NCBI GenBank assembly: GCA_018857735.1
Contig: JABMCL010001887.1
Span: 1-64,000, forward strand
DNA from: Alviniconcha marisindica
Taxonomy: Eukaryota > Mollusca > Gastropoda > Provannidae
DNA: 64,000 nt
Direction: 5' to 3'
Positions 44,801 to 53,645 of this stretch are shown here, piece after piece; the first letter of the stretch is position 1, and each line of letters begins with the position of its first letter. The notes beneath the pieces were generated by a model. The model was not told the DNA's origin. It made no database searches and was given only the letters and a program-made list of their open reading frames with translations. A program made the translations under genes and the position numbers.

Positions 44801-46405
44801 GATTCTCTCACATCCACTCGCAATCACATATGCACACACAGTCTCAAACACACACACGCACACACACAGCAACAGACCTCCATGCACAGTGAGCTCATCT
44901 CTGATCTCCTTGGCCAGGTGCTGAGGAGTGAGGTACTCCTTGCCATCAGACGTGTACAGCACCTCGATCAGCTTCAGCTCCACCAGCTTCGTCACCAGCT
45001 CCACAACATTGCGCTCAGACAACCTGAGAACAAAGCTTCATCTCTGTGCCAGCAGCTCAAAACACAAGTACACAACACTGCGCTCATACAACCTGATACT
45101 GATGCTAGTGATACTGATAGCAAAGATCCACACAACACTGCGTTCAAACAACCTGACAGCAAAGCTTCATCTCTATGTAACTGCAAGCAGTTCAAAACAC
45201 AGCTACACAACCTTGTGCTCAGGCAACATGAGAACAAAGCTTCATCTCTGTCCCAACAGCTCAAAACACAACTACCGAACATTGTGCTTTAAACTAAGTA
45301 ATAAGTTAAAGACTGCAGTATTACTGTTACAGCTTCATGTAAATTATCCCAGTCATTCTGCCAAAAGAGCAGGTGTCAGATTACAACCACACACACATGT
45401 ATGTGGACAAAAAAGTTCAGGTGGCAGATCATATTACAACAGTGAACCACACGCACGTATACAACCCATGACCCAATGAAGTCAAACTGGGCTGACAATG
45501 ACGTCCATGTGATCTGAAACTGTGTGGGAACCCATCAAGGAAACAAGCTCACAAACAACTCATCAGGGAATACTTGTCCACAGTCATCTCAGCTCACTGT
45601 GCTGTGGGCTGATCCTTGGCGTTTAAAGAGAGTGGAATTATAGTGTTAACTGTTATTATTAACATTAGTGCATGCAACTGCAAGCTGATCTCCACAACAA
45701 CAAAAAAGAAAAGCTGGGAATTTGGATTTGCTGGACCTTCCCCCATAATCCTCACCTGTAGATGTATACATCAAAGGATGTGGCTACTGTGAGTGTGAGG
45801 AAAAGGTCAAACCTAAGCTGTCCGGAAACAAGTTAAACTTGTGTTTGCTTTGGTCTGTGTTTGGATGCTTTCTTAGTTTTCCGTTAGACTGTGTCAGCAT
45901 AACCTGCGACTAAAGACCTGCATTTTCTTCTTCCTTTTGTTTGTTTGTTGTCTTGTCCTCTCAGGGAAAAAGATTTCCTGTGCTGGTCGTCCACTTCAAC
46001 TATTCTTGGGTCATAATTATAATCATAATACATTAAGTGATTAACAGTTAACAATGACACGAACATCAGCCAAAATGCATGTTTCTCGCAGTTAATTGAA
46101 AACTGGTATTTGTGTCTGACATTTTACAATTTCACTGTACTTTTGATATGCACAGATCATGTTTATTACAGGTACCGAGGTAGTAGAGTACACGTCAGCA
46201 ACAATATCAAAAGTTGGCACATACGAACATACGTGACAGGACAAAAACTAACACTATCAACTCTGCGCTTGGAACATCACGTTAATTGCATCAATTAATA
46301 AAACTACGAACAGTAAGCAACTGATACTTACTTCTGCTTTGCGCTTGTGAGCTGCACTCGCTGAAATTCAGCAGCCAGCCGGCGAACCTCGTCCAAGTCA
46401 GCCAT
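29525..46405 (-). CDS. UFL1: E3 UFM1-protein ligase 1 (UFL1), 16 coding exons
   Basis: Scaffold-type ligase that, with DDRGK1 and CDK5RAP3, moves UFM1 from UFC1 to targets at the ER, ribosome and nucleus; it has no catalytic cysteine (family knowledge). Coding exons in gene order: 46332-46405, 44878-45023, 44331-44457, 42899-43144, 42049-42107, 40919-41065, 39717-39892, 38645-38815, 37678-37801, 36764-37007, 35685-35851, 35007-35137, 34156-34236, 32410-32501, 30363-30574, 29525-29673. They sum to 2,346 nt, 781 residues plus TGA (human 794), and every splice phase closes. Recognised segments: [116 protein letters not shown] and [11 protein letters not shown]. The start matches the family's MAD..EIRRLA N-terminus. 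The gene is convergent with KDM1A. Confidence 0.95.
29915..30335 (-). repeat. Three partial copies of UFL1 exon 15 3' half with donor
   Basis: Blocks at about 29918-30010, 30055-30160 and 30205-30305 copy the last part of exon 15 (true: 30363-30470). On the minus strand they read [16 protein letters not shown] and end in a GTATG donor, like the real exon. Poly-C runs separate the units. They lack the upstream half of the exon and its acceptor. Confidence 0.88.
30748..30773. repeat. Poly-G run
   Basis: About 25 G residues in UFL1 intron 14. Confidence 0.9.
31481..31845 (+). mobile_element. SINE family B copy 2, preceded by a truncated copy tail
   Basis: 31481-31530 is a tail fragment (CCCTAATAAGCCTACGGTTT, CTGTGGACGTAAAGC). 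From 31531 a full copy starts: GGCCGGCTTGGCCCAGCAGT (box A-like) and GGTTCAAATC (box B, 31580-31589), body as at 25926, tail CCCTAATAAACCTTATGGTT and GTGGACGTTAAACACCATGT. Confidence 0.8.
31973..32095. repeat. TG microsatellite
   Basis: About 60 bases of pure TG followed by degenerate TG/CG in UFL1 intron 14. Confidence 0.95.
32855..34150 (-). repeat. Three-tier minisatellite filling UFL1 intron 13
   Basis: 32855-33300: about 80-base units with ACACAGGGCTGACAGTACAG and AACACTGCTGACATCACAGG. 33300-33580: 37-base units (ATGGTACAGAGAGACAGAGT, TCTGTGCAACACGGCTG). 33580-34145: about 48-base units (ATACACAGAGGTAAGAATAC, AGGGAGAGAACTCTGTGC). All share the TCTGTGCAACAC core, so one ancestral unit diverged into three zones. 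It begins right at the exon 13 donor. Confidence 0.88.
34555..34846 (+). repeat. Dispersed repeat, copy 2
   Basis: Partner of 1850-2106; includes a TA run at 34593-34610 and ends in an ATTC tetranucleotide run. Confidence 0.75.
35235..35390. repeat. CA microsatellite in UFL1 intron 11
   Basis: Interrupted CACA with CATG and CGCG steps; Cys-Val and Thr-His ORFs here are artefacts. Confidence 0.9.
36050..36070. repeat. Poly-C run
   Basis: About 20 C residues in UFL1 intron 10. Confidence 0.9.
36240..36763 (-). repeat. 28-29-bp minisatellite, about 17 copies, abutting UFL1 exon 10 donor
   Basis: Unit CAACAATCCCCACCACCCCA plus ACTCCTCAC. It starts immediately after the exon 10 donor. C-rich strand; the opposite strand is G-rich with GGGG runs. 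Confidence 0.92.
36764..42107 (-). CDS. UFL1: UFL1 exons 5-10: middle helical repeats and charged disordered linker
   Basis: Exon 5 (42049-42107) is a 59-nt exon reading [18 protein letters not shown]; its frame is set by the flanking phases and it matches the family's PTAV...QEQLLYSV segment. Exons 6-8 (40919-41065, 39717-39892, 38645-38815) give [34 protein letters not shown] and [15 protein letters not shown]. Exons 9-10 (37678-37801, 36764-37007) encode a charged, glycine-rich linker with [14 protein letters not shown] and [17 protein letters not shown], then [20 protein letters not shown]. The linker is the least conserved part of the protein. Confidence 0.9.
37008..37560 (-). repeat. 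Tandem copies of UFL1 exon 10 acceptor and start
   Basis: Units with CCCCTGTGCCTTCCTTCCTG and CTGGGGAATTGAACAACTTC repeat the real start of exon 10 (minus strand CCCCCAG|CGGGCAGCAGGAAGGAA). Inner parts carry GTCACTGTCATTTCAGTACT and GTCAGTGTCATGTTAATGTC. Five to six units. Confidence 0.85.
38235..38360. repeat. Foldback-family fragment in UFL1 intron 8
   Basis: AATCAACTCACATGGGAGTT through AACTCCACCAGAGGTACATC matches the left arm of 17717-17965. Confidence 0.75.
39140..39275. repeat. ATCC / ATCCACTG repeat
   Basis: Repeats of CATCCATCCATCCACTGATC; a further short block follows at 39628-39662. Confidence 0.9.
39290..39560 (+). mobile_element. SINE family A fragment (no tRNA head)
   Basis: Collinear with 11085-11345 (ATTTTGCCAAAAGTGCAGAT, CTACCTATGTGGCTTTGAAT, GCTACAAAAGGATACAGTC). 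Its tRNA-like 5' part is missing, so it is 5'-truncated as expected for retroposition. Confidence 0.75.
39980..40470. repeat. Minisatellite in UFL1 intron 6
   Basis: AAGAGTGTAGTGGGATCAAG and AACAAGAGTGTAGTGGGATC in about 20 irregular short units. Confidence 0.9.
41066..41245 (-). repeat. Tandem copies of UFL1 exon 6 acceptor and start
   Basis: Three units of about 70 bases: TATTGCTGTCAGGACAGATG, GCAACATCCACACTTAGCCC, ACTCAGTTTCATGTCTAGTA. Each contains CTGACAG|CAATACTA (minus strand), the real exon 6 start. Decoys meet a TGA after about nine codons. Confidence 0.85.
41503..41905. repeat. CA microsatellite, about 400 bp
   Basis: CACA with CT and GCAC interruptions, in UFL1 intron 5. All ORFs through it are low complexity. 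Confidence 0.95.
42108..42265 (-). repeat. Short tandem array at UFL1 exon 5 acceptor
   Basis: GTCTGAAACAGAAAACCCAC and GTCTGAAACAGAAAGCATA units repeat the acceptor CTGTTTCAG but hardly any exon bases. Confidence 0.75.
42270..42898. repeat. Minisatellite, about 60-90-bp units, in UFL1 intron 4
   Basis: Units such as GGACACACATACCAATGTGC, ATAGATCTATACGGACATGC, ACACAGACTCACACTCATAC. Seven to nine copies reaching the exon 4 donor. Confidence 0.88.
42899..46405 (-). CDS. UFL1: UFL1 exons 1-4: N-terminal winged-helix region
   Basis: Exon 1 (46332-46405) opens [15 protein letters not shown] and ends with donor GTAAGT. Exon 2 (44878-45023) encodes [12 protein letters not shown] through [18 protein letters not shown]. 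Exon 3 (44331-44457) encodes [19 protein letters not shown] and LILGQLIDR. Exon 4 (42899-43144) encodes [19 protein letters not shown] and [20 protein letters not shown]. This N-terminal part of the family folds as repeated winged helices that contact DDRGK1 and UFC1 (family knowledge). Exons 2 and 3 have their edges repeated in the adjoining introns. Confidence 0.93.
43770..44330 (-). repeat. Tandem copies of UFL1 exon 3 end and donor
   Basis: Five or so units of 70-100 bases hold CCCAGAATCAAGGTGAGGTT, GTGGTCATGTTTGACAACAC and CTTGACCTCATA, copying the last third of exon 3 (44331-44395, which codes [13 protein letters not shown]) plus its donor side. Confidence 0.85.
45010..45295 (-). repeat. 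Tandem copies of UFL1 exon 2 acceptor and start
   Basis: Units share CACAACATTGCGCTCAGACA, ACCTGAGAACAAAGCTTCAT and CAGCAGCTCAAAACACA. Four units of about 60-70 bases; the first includes the true exon 2 acceptor. Confidence 0.85.
45339..45425. repeat. SINE family A short fragment
   Basis: CAGTCATTCTGCCAAAAGAG and a CACACAC run followed by ATGTATGTGG; matches the middle of 10937-11345. Confidence 0.55.
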
Positions 46406-46689
46406 CTTTCGGCAAGAGAGTGAGATCCCTTGTTCGGATAGGCTATTCGTACGGTGCAATGCGAATAATTTCGAGGCCACCCCGCATACTCAGTGGCTAT
46501 CGGCACTTTATTTACTACCAAAGATTAATCTTGGTACTACGTAGCAAATTTCACAAACTTGAAGGCGGTATGGGTCTCTACAAATGTCTGTACAGTGGTT
46601 CACAGCAGATGAGACGGTCACACTGATACAGTGATGTGGCGTATCTTCCGTTCGAACATGTCGTTGCTTCAACACTGAGCCGAAACTGA
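46406..46689 (-). promoter_or_regulatory. UFL1 upstream region
   Basis: Unique sequence between the UFL1 ATG and a LINE remnant. No convincing TATA box. The LINE 3' end begins about 285 bases upstream, so the promoter must be short or overlap it. Confidence 0.3.
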
Positions 46690-47323
46690 CTTTTGGCCGT
46701 TTGGACCGCAAATGGCAGACTCGAGAATGAAAAAGCTTTCCTCTCAGCATTTAAACAACGAATGATAGAGCGTTTTAAACAGGAATGGTTTACAAGAGTA
46801 TCAGAAAGTGAAAGATTTTCAACTTATTTCTCATTCAAATCAGTTCACCAGTTAGAAACATATTTTAACGACATAACCATCAACTCAGTTGAAAAGTTCA
46901 GGGACACTCTTATTACACTGCGGCTTGGAATAAATGACCTCGGTGTTAACAAACGCTTAACAAACGCTTTCTGTGTGACAGCTTTGTGAATAAAAACTGT
47001 CCCTTCTGTCCAGACAGTTTGGAAGATGAATCTCATTTCCTGTTCTGCTGTCCAGCCTATGATGGTGCCCGGCGAAAATATCTGTCACATATTATTGTCC
47101 CTGACACTGTACGTTCTCTTAACTCTTTTATTTTTATTTTTATTTTTATAACGCCAGTACTAAACAATTGAGAAAACTTGCATTTTTTTTTTTTTTTAAT
47201 GCTTTAAAACATAGAGAAGAACAATGAATTCATGTTCATAAATGTGTATTTATGTATAACAGTTGAAAATGTCAAGATCCTGTTTGTTGTGATCTCAATG
47301 TGAGTGCAGTCCTTTTGCCCTCC

Positions 47324-47356
<33 letters not shown>

Positions 47357-47715
47357 ATCTCCCGCCTCCACTACCCCAAAAATAGTTGAGAATGTATATG
47401 CTTAATACCTTTATGTTATACCTTGTGTGTACAGAGCTGGGAAGTAGAAGTTAAACGAAAGTGTACATGTTACCAACAACTACACTCAAATGAGAAACTG
47501 CGACGTTCACCCTCCCCCTCCCCCCCCCCCCCTCCGCCCCCCCCCCCCCCCACCCCACCTCCCCTTGTGTATGGGCCGGTGGCCTTCACAATGAACATGT
47601 GTCAGTGTCAGTCAGTGTCTCTCTCTCTCTCTCCTTCTCTCTCTCCATCCCCCCTCCCCCCCCCCCCCTCCCCCGTCTCTCTTTTCCTTCTCTCTCTCTC
47701 TCTCTCTTCTCTCCT

Positions 47716-47750
<35 letters not shown>

Positions 47751-47752
47751 CT

Positions 47753-47802
<50 letters not shown>

Positions 47803-47810
47803 ACTACAAC
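46690..47810 (+). mobile_element. LINE 3' end, copy 1, frameshifted, with (CT)n tail
   Basis: Reads FLSAFKQRMIERFKQEWFTR, then LETYFNDITINSVEKFRDTL and, in another frame, NKNCPFCPDSLEDESHFLFC: the cysteine/histidine tail (CPFC...H...C) found at the C-terminus of many LINE ORF2 proteins. An 11-base tandem duplication at 46948-46969 breaks the frame. The non-coding part holds poly-C blocks (47325-47353, 47517-47551) and ends TGTCAGTGTCAGTCAGTGT then a CT tract to 47797, the same kind of terminus as the copy at 63 kb. Confidence 0.7.
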
Positions 47811-47966
47811 TGAGAAACTAAGAACTAAGAGTTACAAAAACAAAAACAAATGTGAGAAATACCCCCAAAACTGAGAATACTTCTAAAAGGCCATCGAATG
47901 TGATAACAATATATCATCTGTGTGCCGTGCTCTAGGTGTGTTTACGAAAGAACATTTGTTCTACTT

Positions 47967-48050
47967 TTGCCGACAGCCCAGAATTTAACTGCAAACGTTC
48001 TCAGTAAGCATTTCCCGTCTGTGGCAGAATCACCAACAGAACCACGAACA
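47967..48050. repeat. Direct repeat A (left)
   Basis: About 85 bases, CTTTTGCCGACAGCCCAGAA through GAACCACGAACAGT, nearly identical to 49187-49276. The two copies bracket the left LTR-like arm. Confidence 0.85.
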
Positions 48051-49186
48051 GTCGACTGCTTCTCAGCACACTCCAATTCCGTCACGCGCAACGCATAAAA
48101 AAACTGCGCGGGCCGCAAGAACACACCTATCGCTACAATGAAATCAGCCCTCTGGACCACAAAATGGCTGACTATTGTGTTTCCTTGGCCCGCACAAATA
48201 CAGTTTCCTCAACAATAACTAAAATAATTAAAACATGAAAAACATCAAATGAAAGCTACAATTACAACCTTTTAAATCGTATAAACAAAATGTACACACA
48301 TGACTTATTTTATTTACAACAAGAGTGGGAAGCGTGGCTTGCACCTATCTATAAGCAGATTCGTACAACTAAATCACAACTAACACAATGTACAAAATAT
48401 AACTGTCAATAAAACTTATATCAGAATAAAGAGCACGCTCCCACGGTTAAAATGGTACATAACAATTACAATACAACGCTCTGTAAGAGAAGCAAGACAC
48501 ACTCAAAGACTAGTACTAAAACAATCGGTGCGAACTTTCGCCTGGGGCGCGTTATTTTAGTCGCAGCAGCGCTGATAGTGATACCAAGTAGTCTATGAAT
48601 ACAACTTAGCTTCTACAGTACACAATACTCAATAAGTAATTTCAACCCAAAATAAACACTAAACATGAAGTCAGCTAAGCAAAATACTATACGACAAAGC
48701 ATTGATCGACACAGAATTACTTTCATCGAGTCAAAACAACGATTCACTACTATTCACTAGTACTACACAGAAAATGCGCCATGCAGACGACGGCTATAAA
48801 AAGAATGGACCTAGAGAGGCATCGGCTACTGATTAAGCTCGATCCTGCGTCTAAATAAAATCTAAATAAACATTCTAAGATGCCAGATTATATTACACAT
48901 GGCTTGGTGCATAAAAAGGACTAGGTGAACAAAGAGTAGGTAAACAAACACTGGAGCGGTCAAATATTAAGGGAGTAAACAGATTTGAAAATGGCGCGCA
49001 CCAGCGGCTATCGCCGGTCGGCTGTGAGAAGGCCATGTGGCGTTACGCAACACGCGCAGCGCTTCAAAACAAAAGCGTCGTCTGCTCCGGTTCCCGGGTT
49101 ACTAACAGTACAGTAATGAAATTGCATGGATCTGATAACCGGGGCGGGATTATTGTAAAAACGTACAAAGAGCACTTGCTCACATA
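48051..49186 (-). mobile_element. LTR-like repeat, left copy (inverted relative to the right copy)
   Basis: Reverse complement matches 51307-52555 over about 1.1 kb, with only scattered differences plus two short insertions in the right copy. No ORF of note. It lacks the outer ends present in the right copy, being replaced by direct repeat A. Confidence 0.75.
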
Positions 49187-49276
49187 CTTTTGCCGACAGC
49201 CCAGAATTTAACTGCAAACGTTCTCAGTAAGCATTTCCCGTCTGTGGCAGAATCACCAACAGAACCACGAACAGTG
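49187..49276. repeat. Direct repeat A (right)
   Basis: Second copy of the 85-base block at 47967-48050, same orientation. Confidence 0.85.
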
Positions 49277-49434
49277 ACTGCGTGTACATGAGTGTAAGTT
49301 CGAATCTTCTACATGATCTTCTCGTGCAAACAACCCAACAACAACAATAAAACTAGCGGGCAGGACCCATTTGTCAACCCATGTCTCTCCGTCTCGGAGC
49401 TGGGCAAATGACATAGCTCCGAAACGACTCGAAG

Positions 49435-49436
<2 letters not shown>

Positions 49437-49492
<56 letters not shown>
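49437..49492. repeat. AT microsatellite
   Basis: About 55 bases of TA dinucleotide. Confidence 0.95.
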
Positions 49493-49904
49493 ATTCGTCT
49501 GTTCTGGGTGGCATATACGCCTCTGCTATATCTGTATCACGGGCACTCTTATCTCTGTAACTGTCTTCAATTTTACACACCCTCCCGTGCTCCCCGCTCT
49601 GCTTCTGATACTGACTCTCAGCCTCCAGATTCCTCGCACCAGACTCTCCACTGTTGATTCCCGCGCCTTCCCGTGGTTTTCTGTTTTCGTTCCATCTACA
49701 TGGAATGACCTTCCCGGGCCCTTCCTCTCCGACAGAAACCCTTTCTGGACTCTTTCAAATAGACTCATTCAAATGTCTGCGTGCGTGTCTGCGTGCACGC
49801 ACGTGCGTGGGTGTTCTGACGATCCATCAGATGGGCACTGTGGACGCAAAAAATACTGAGTACCCAGCGCTTTCAAAGGCTCCCTACACAATACAACGCA
49901 ATAC

Positions 49905-49929
49905 ACACACGCACGCACGCACACACGCA

Positions 49930-49992
<63 letters not shown>

Positions 49993-50052
49993 CCCCCCCC
50001 CCCCCCCCCCACCCCCCACAAACACGCACGCACGCAACCACACACACACACA
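49905..50052. repeat. CA / GCAC microsatellite with poly-C
   Basis: CGCACGCA and CACA runs around a C block at 49992-50018. Confidence 0.95.
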
Positions 50053-50089
50053 TATCGAGGGAAGAGAAAAGACAGATTATAGTCTTGCT

Positions 50090-50270
50090 CTGTGGCGAAG
50101 TGGTGACAAAATGTGAAGCAAGTGGACCTTTCTGCACGTTTTGTCACCACGTCGTGATAAAACGTGCCGGGGTGGAAAAAAAACGTGCAGGCAGTGCATC
50201 AGATTAGACACTTTCTGTCACCAAGGTGACAAAACGTGCCGTGGTGACAAAACGTGCAGCAACACGCTAA
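50090..50270. repeat. Cluster of GGTGACAAAACGTGC motifs in both orientations
   Basis: GTGGTGACAAAA at 50099, its reverse complement GCACGTTTTGTCACCAC at 50136, then GATAAAACGTGCC, GGTGACAAAACGTGCC and GGTGACAAAACGTGCAGC. At least five copies in 170 bases. Confidence 0.75.
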
Positions 50271-50370
50271 CTCCTTCACCCCTTTCAGTCGGGACTGACA
50301 TGTAATACTGCACTTGCACGCCTTGAAGTCTGTTAGTCTGAGGAGACTTGCGCAGTCTTCTTGGACCCAG

Positions 50371-50452
50371 AGATTCGTTGAAGTCTAACTGAGTTCTACG
50401 AGGTCAGACGCCTGTCTGACCTCGTAGAACTCAGTTAGACTTCAACGAATCT
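50371..50452. repeat. Perfect 39-bp inverted repeat with 4-nt loop
   Basis: Arms 50371-50409 and 50414-50452 are exact reverse complements (AGATTCGTTGAAGTCTAACT... / ...AGTTAGACTTCAACGAATCT), loop GCCT. Confidence 0.9.
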
Positions 50453-50817
50453 ATTCACTCCTTTAGCTCACAGACCTACAATGAAACTTTAGAAGAAAAT
50501 GTCACGCTAGATAAAGGCTTTATGGTTCGACGTCACGCGAACTTGCCCAATTGTGCCCCTACGGGAGTAAGGAGTATTTCGAGGGTTGTCTTTTGTACAG
50601 CCAGTCCCAGTAATCGTCACGCATGGATACAGGTTACTGAATTCGATATAAAATCAACCGATTGTTTCAAAACAACGCTTTTGAATTTAAGGTTTAAAAA
50701 CAAACAAAAGAAAAACCAACAACAACAGTTTTTGATCGACTAACTTCCACATGTTGAGCGTATACGTTGAAAGCGTGTCTGAGGAGCAGAGCTGAGATAC
50801 AAAATGCTCTCGTCATG

Positions 50818-50819
<2 letters not shown>

Positions 50820-50892
<73 letters not shown>

Positions 50893-50899
50893 TGTGACT

Positions 50900-50930
<31 letters not shown>

Positions 50931-50942
50931 GGGGGGGGGGGG
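50820..50942. repeat. CT, TG and poly-G compound microsatellite
   Basis: About 70 bases of CT, a TGTG stretch, then about 28 G residues. Confidence 0.95.
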
Positions 50943-51658
50943 AATGGAGTGGTGCGTTGTCAGTGTGTGCACAAGCTCGATCGACCTTTGATCGATAGCT
51001 AACTTTTGTATGCTTCCTTGTACCTGATAAGAAATCGGAGCTACGCAAGCACGCATACATATAGATAACATTCCCCCCGTAGCCTACGGTATGTACTGTA
51101 TGTCTGCATGTCTGATAATACGCAAACAAGGTTAACCCATACTACGCCAGATTGGATCAGTATACTCATAGTGAACAGAAGAAAAAAAACCGTGCGCACA
51201 AACCAGACTGCTCTTTTATGCTTCGTACAGACATGTAATGTACATACGGTTAACCTCATAGCACAGTACGCACAGCGCACCAAAATATAGCACCTGCCTT
51301 GTAACTATGTGAGCAAGTGCTCTTTGTACGTTTTTACAATAATCCCGCCCCGGTTATCAGATCCATGCAATTTCATTACTGTACTGTTAGTAACCCGGGA
51401 ACCGGAGCAGACGACGCTTTTGTTTTGAAGCGCTGCGTGTTGCGTAACGCCACATGGCCTCACACAGCCGACCGGCGATAGCCGCTGGTGCGCGCCATTT
51501 TCAAATCTGTTTACTCCCTTAATATTTGACCGCTTGTTTGTTTACCTACTCTTTGTTCACCTAGTCCTTTTTATGCACTAAGTCATGTGGAATATAATTT
51601 GGCATCTTAGAATGTTTATTTAGATCTTATTTAGACGCAGGATCGAGCTTAATCAGTT

Positions 51659-51735
51659 GCCGATTCCTCTAAGTAAACATGGTGCTTAACGTCCACAGAA
51701 ACCATAAGGCTTATTAGGGACGGGCCGATTCCTCT
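51659..51735 (-). mobile_element. 5'-truncated SINE family B insertion with 12-bp target duplication
   Basis: GCCGATTCCTCT at 51659-51670 and 51724-51735 flanks an insert that is the reverse complement of the SINE tail (AAGTAAACATGGTGCTTAAC, GTCCACAGAAACCATAAGGC). The left LTR-like copy lacks the insert. Confidence 0.85.
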
Positions 51736-51768
51736 CTAGGTCCATTCTTTTTATAGCCGTCGTCTGCA

Positions 51769-51840
51769 TGGCGCATTTCACCCTAATAAGCCTTATGGTT
51801 TCTGTGGACGTTAAGCACCATGTTTACTTATGGCGTATTT
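51769..51840 (+). mobile_element. Second 5'-truncated SINE family B insertion, opposite orientation
   Basis: TGGCGCATTT (51769-51778) and TGGCGTATTT (51831-51840) flank the SINE tail CCCTAATAAGCCTTATGGTT, CTGTGGACGTTAAGCACCAT. Absent from the left LTR-like copy. Confidence 0.82.
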
Positions 51841-52919
51841 TCTGTGTAGTACTAGTGAATAGTAGTGAATCGTTGTTTTGACTCGATTAAAGTAATTCTG
51901 TATCGATCAATGCTTTGTCGTATAGTATTTTGCTTAGCTGACTTCATGTTTAGTGTATATTTTGGGTTGAAATTAACTTATTGAGTATTGTGTACTGTAG
52001 AAGCTAAGTTATATTCATAGACTACTTGGTATCACTATCAGCGCTGTTGCGACTAAGATAACGCGCCCCAGGCGAAAGTTCGCACCGATTGTTTTAGTAC
52101 TAGTCTTTGAGTGTGTCTTGCTTCTCTTATAGAGCGTTGTATTGTAAGTGTTATGTACCATTTTAACCGTGGAGCGTGCACTTTATTCTGATGTAAGTTT
52201 TATTGACAGTTATATTTTGTACATTGTGTTAGTTGTGATTTAGTTGTACGAATCTGCTTATAGACAGGTGCAAGCCACGCTTCCCACTCTTGTTGCAAAT
52301 TAAATAAGTCATGTGTGTACATTTTATTTATACGGTTTAAAAGGTTGTAACTGTAGCTTTTATTTGATGTATTTCATGTTTTAATTAGTTTAGTTATTGT
52401 TGAGGAAACTGTATTTGTGCGGGCCAAGGAAACACAATTGTCAGCCATTTTGTGGTCCAGAGGGCTGATTTCATTGTAGCGATAGCGTGTGTTCTTTGCG
52501 GCCCGCGCAGTTCTCTTATCTATGCGTGCGCGTGAGGATTTTGGGTGTGCTGAGAAAGTTGTCTGCTGCTGTAGAATAAAAACCTGATTGCTGCCGTACG
52601 CCTGCTGTGGTCTCCATTTCGACAGACTCCGCTGTCTGGGTCACTGTCCTTCTACGCGGCTCTTCCGCTTCATTACAACTATAACCAGAGTAGGGCCCCG
52701 AGTCATAGTCTGCCAGGGCAAATTCGACCGTAATGACCAGGCCACTCACCAACAAAATATAGATCTGAGACGACTCTACTTTTAAGTTTACATTCTGCCC
52801 ACTGAGCTATCGCGAAACGGCCACACTCACTTCCGTATCATCAGACGGAAATATATCGATAGACATAGCGACGGAGGGATATATAAATTTCCCTAAGTAA
52901 ATAAGTGTGTGTAACGTGA

Positions 52920-53000
<81 letters not shown>
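52920..53000. repeat. TG microsatellite
   Basis: About 80 bases of pure TG. Confidence 0.97.
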
Positions 53001-53002
<2 letters not shown>

Positions 53003-53164
53003 GTGGTGACTAGGGGTGGTGTGCGTGTGTGCGAGCGTACGTATGTGTGCATGCATATTGTGTGTGTTGATGTCGGTTGTTTTAGCCTGCATGGTTAAGA
53101 AATATACGCGTTGGGCTCACAGGAGAAAGGGCGCCCTAAGACCCCGCTATTATTACTAGAAAAT

Positions 53165-53325
53165 ATATAGGTAGGTAGACGGGCAGATAGATAGATAGAC
53201 GGATGGACAGACAGACGCATCGATAGACGGACAGATAGCTAGGTAAGTCTGTCTGAGAGACAGTCAGCACAGCAGAAAGATAGATAGATAGATAGATGAA
53301 TAGATAGATAGATATAGATAGACTG
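53165..53325. repeat. GATA / GACA tetranucleotide repeat
   Basis: Interrupted AGATAGAT and GGACAGACA runs at 53165-53240 and 53277-53325. Confidence 0.9.
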
Positions 53326-53561
53326 ACATTCTAGGTTGAGGGCGGCAACAAAGGAAGAGTGTGGTTTTATGCTAATCTTGGCAACAACATCTTGGTGAGA
53401 CTTGAACCAACTGAAAACTGATTTCATTTTTTTCATTTTTTTCATTGTTTGTACAGTGACTAGAACTGTCTGTTTGGTGCTGGAGAAAGGGAGGATCGGC
53501 TGGCTCATGGTCTACTGATTTAGATCGGTCTATTCAAGGTGCGTTTCTGTTACGTGTCAGC

Positions 53562-53645
53562 GGTAAGTAAGTAAGTAAGTTGGTGTTTTACGCAGTCAGC
53601 CGGTATATATACACACATATATCAGGTTATATGAGGGCGATATGC
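53562..53645 (+). repeat. Dispersed short repeat
   Basis: GTAAGTAAGTAAGTTGGTGT then TTTTACGCAGTCAGCCGGTA; same family as 22880-22945. Confidence 0.65.

Larger units (their letters stand above)
51300..52677 (+). mobile_element. LTR-like repeat, right copy; possible solo LTR
   Basis: Begins TGTAACTATGTGAGC and ends CTTCCGCTTCATTACA, so the ends are TGTAA...TTACA, the inverted TG..CA termini of LTRs. AATAAA at 52575-52580 lies about 100 bases before the 3' end, as expected for an LTR polyadenylation site. No flanking 5-base target duplication or tRNA primer site was seen, so 'LTR' is inference. Confidence 0.6.

Noticed and set aside
47423..47874. Pro/Ser-Leu-rich ORFs
   Set aside because: Translations of poly-C and CT tracts at the LINE 3' end.
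49654..50150. Thr-His and Cys-Val ORFs up to 142 aa
   Set aside because: CA/GCAC microsatellite.
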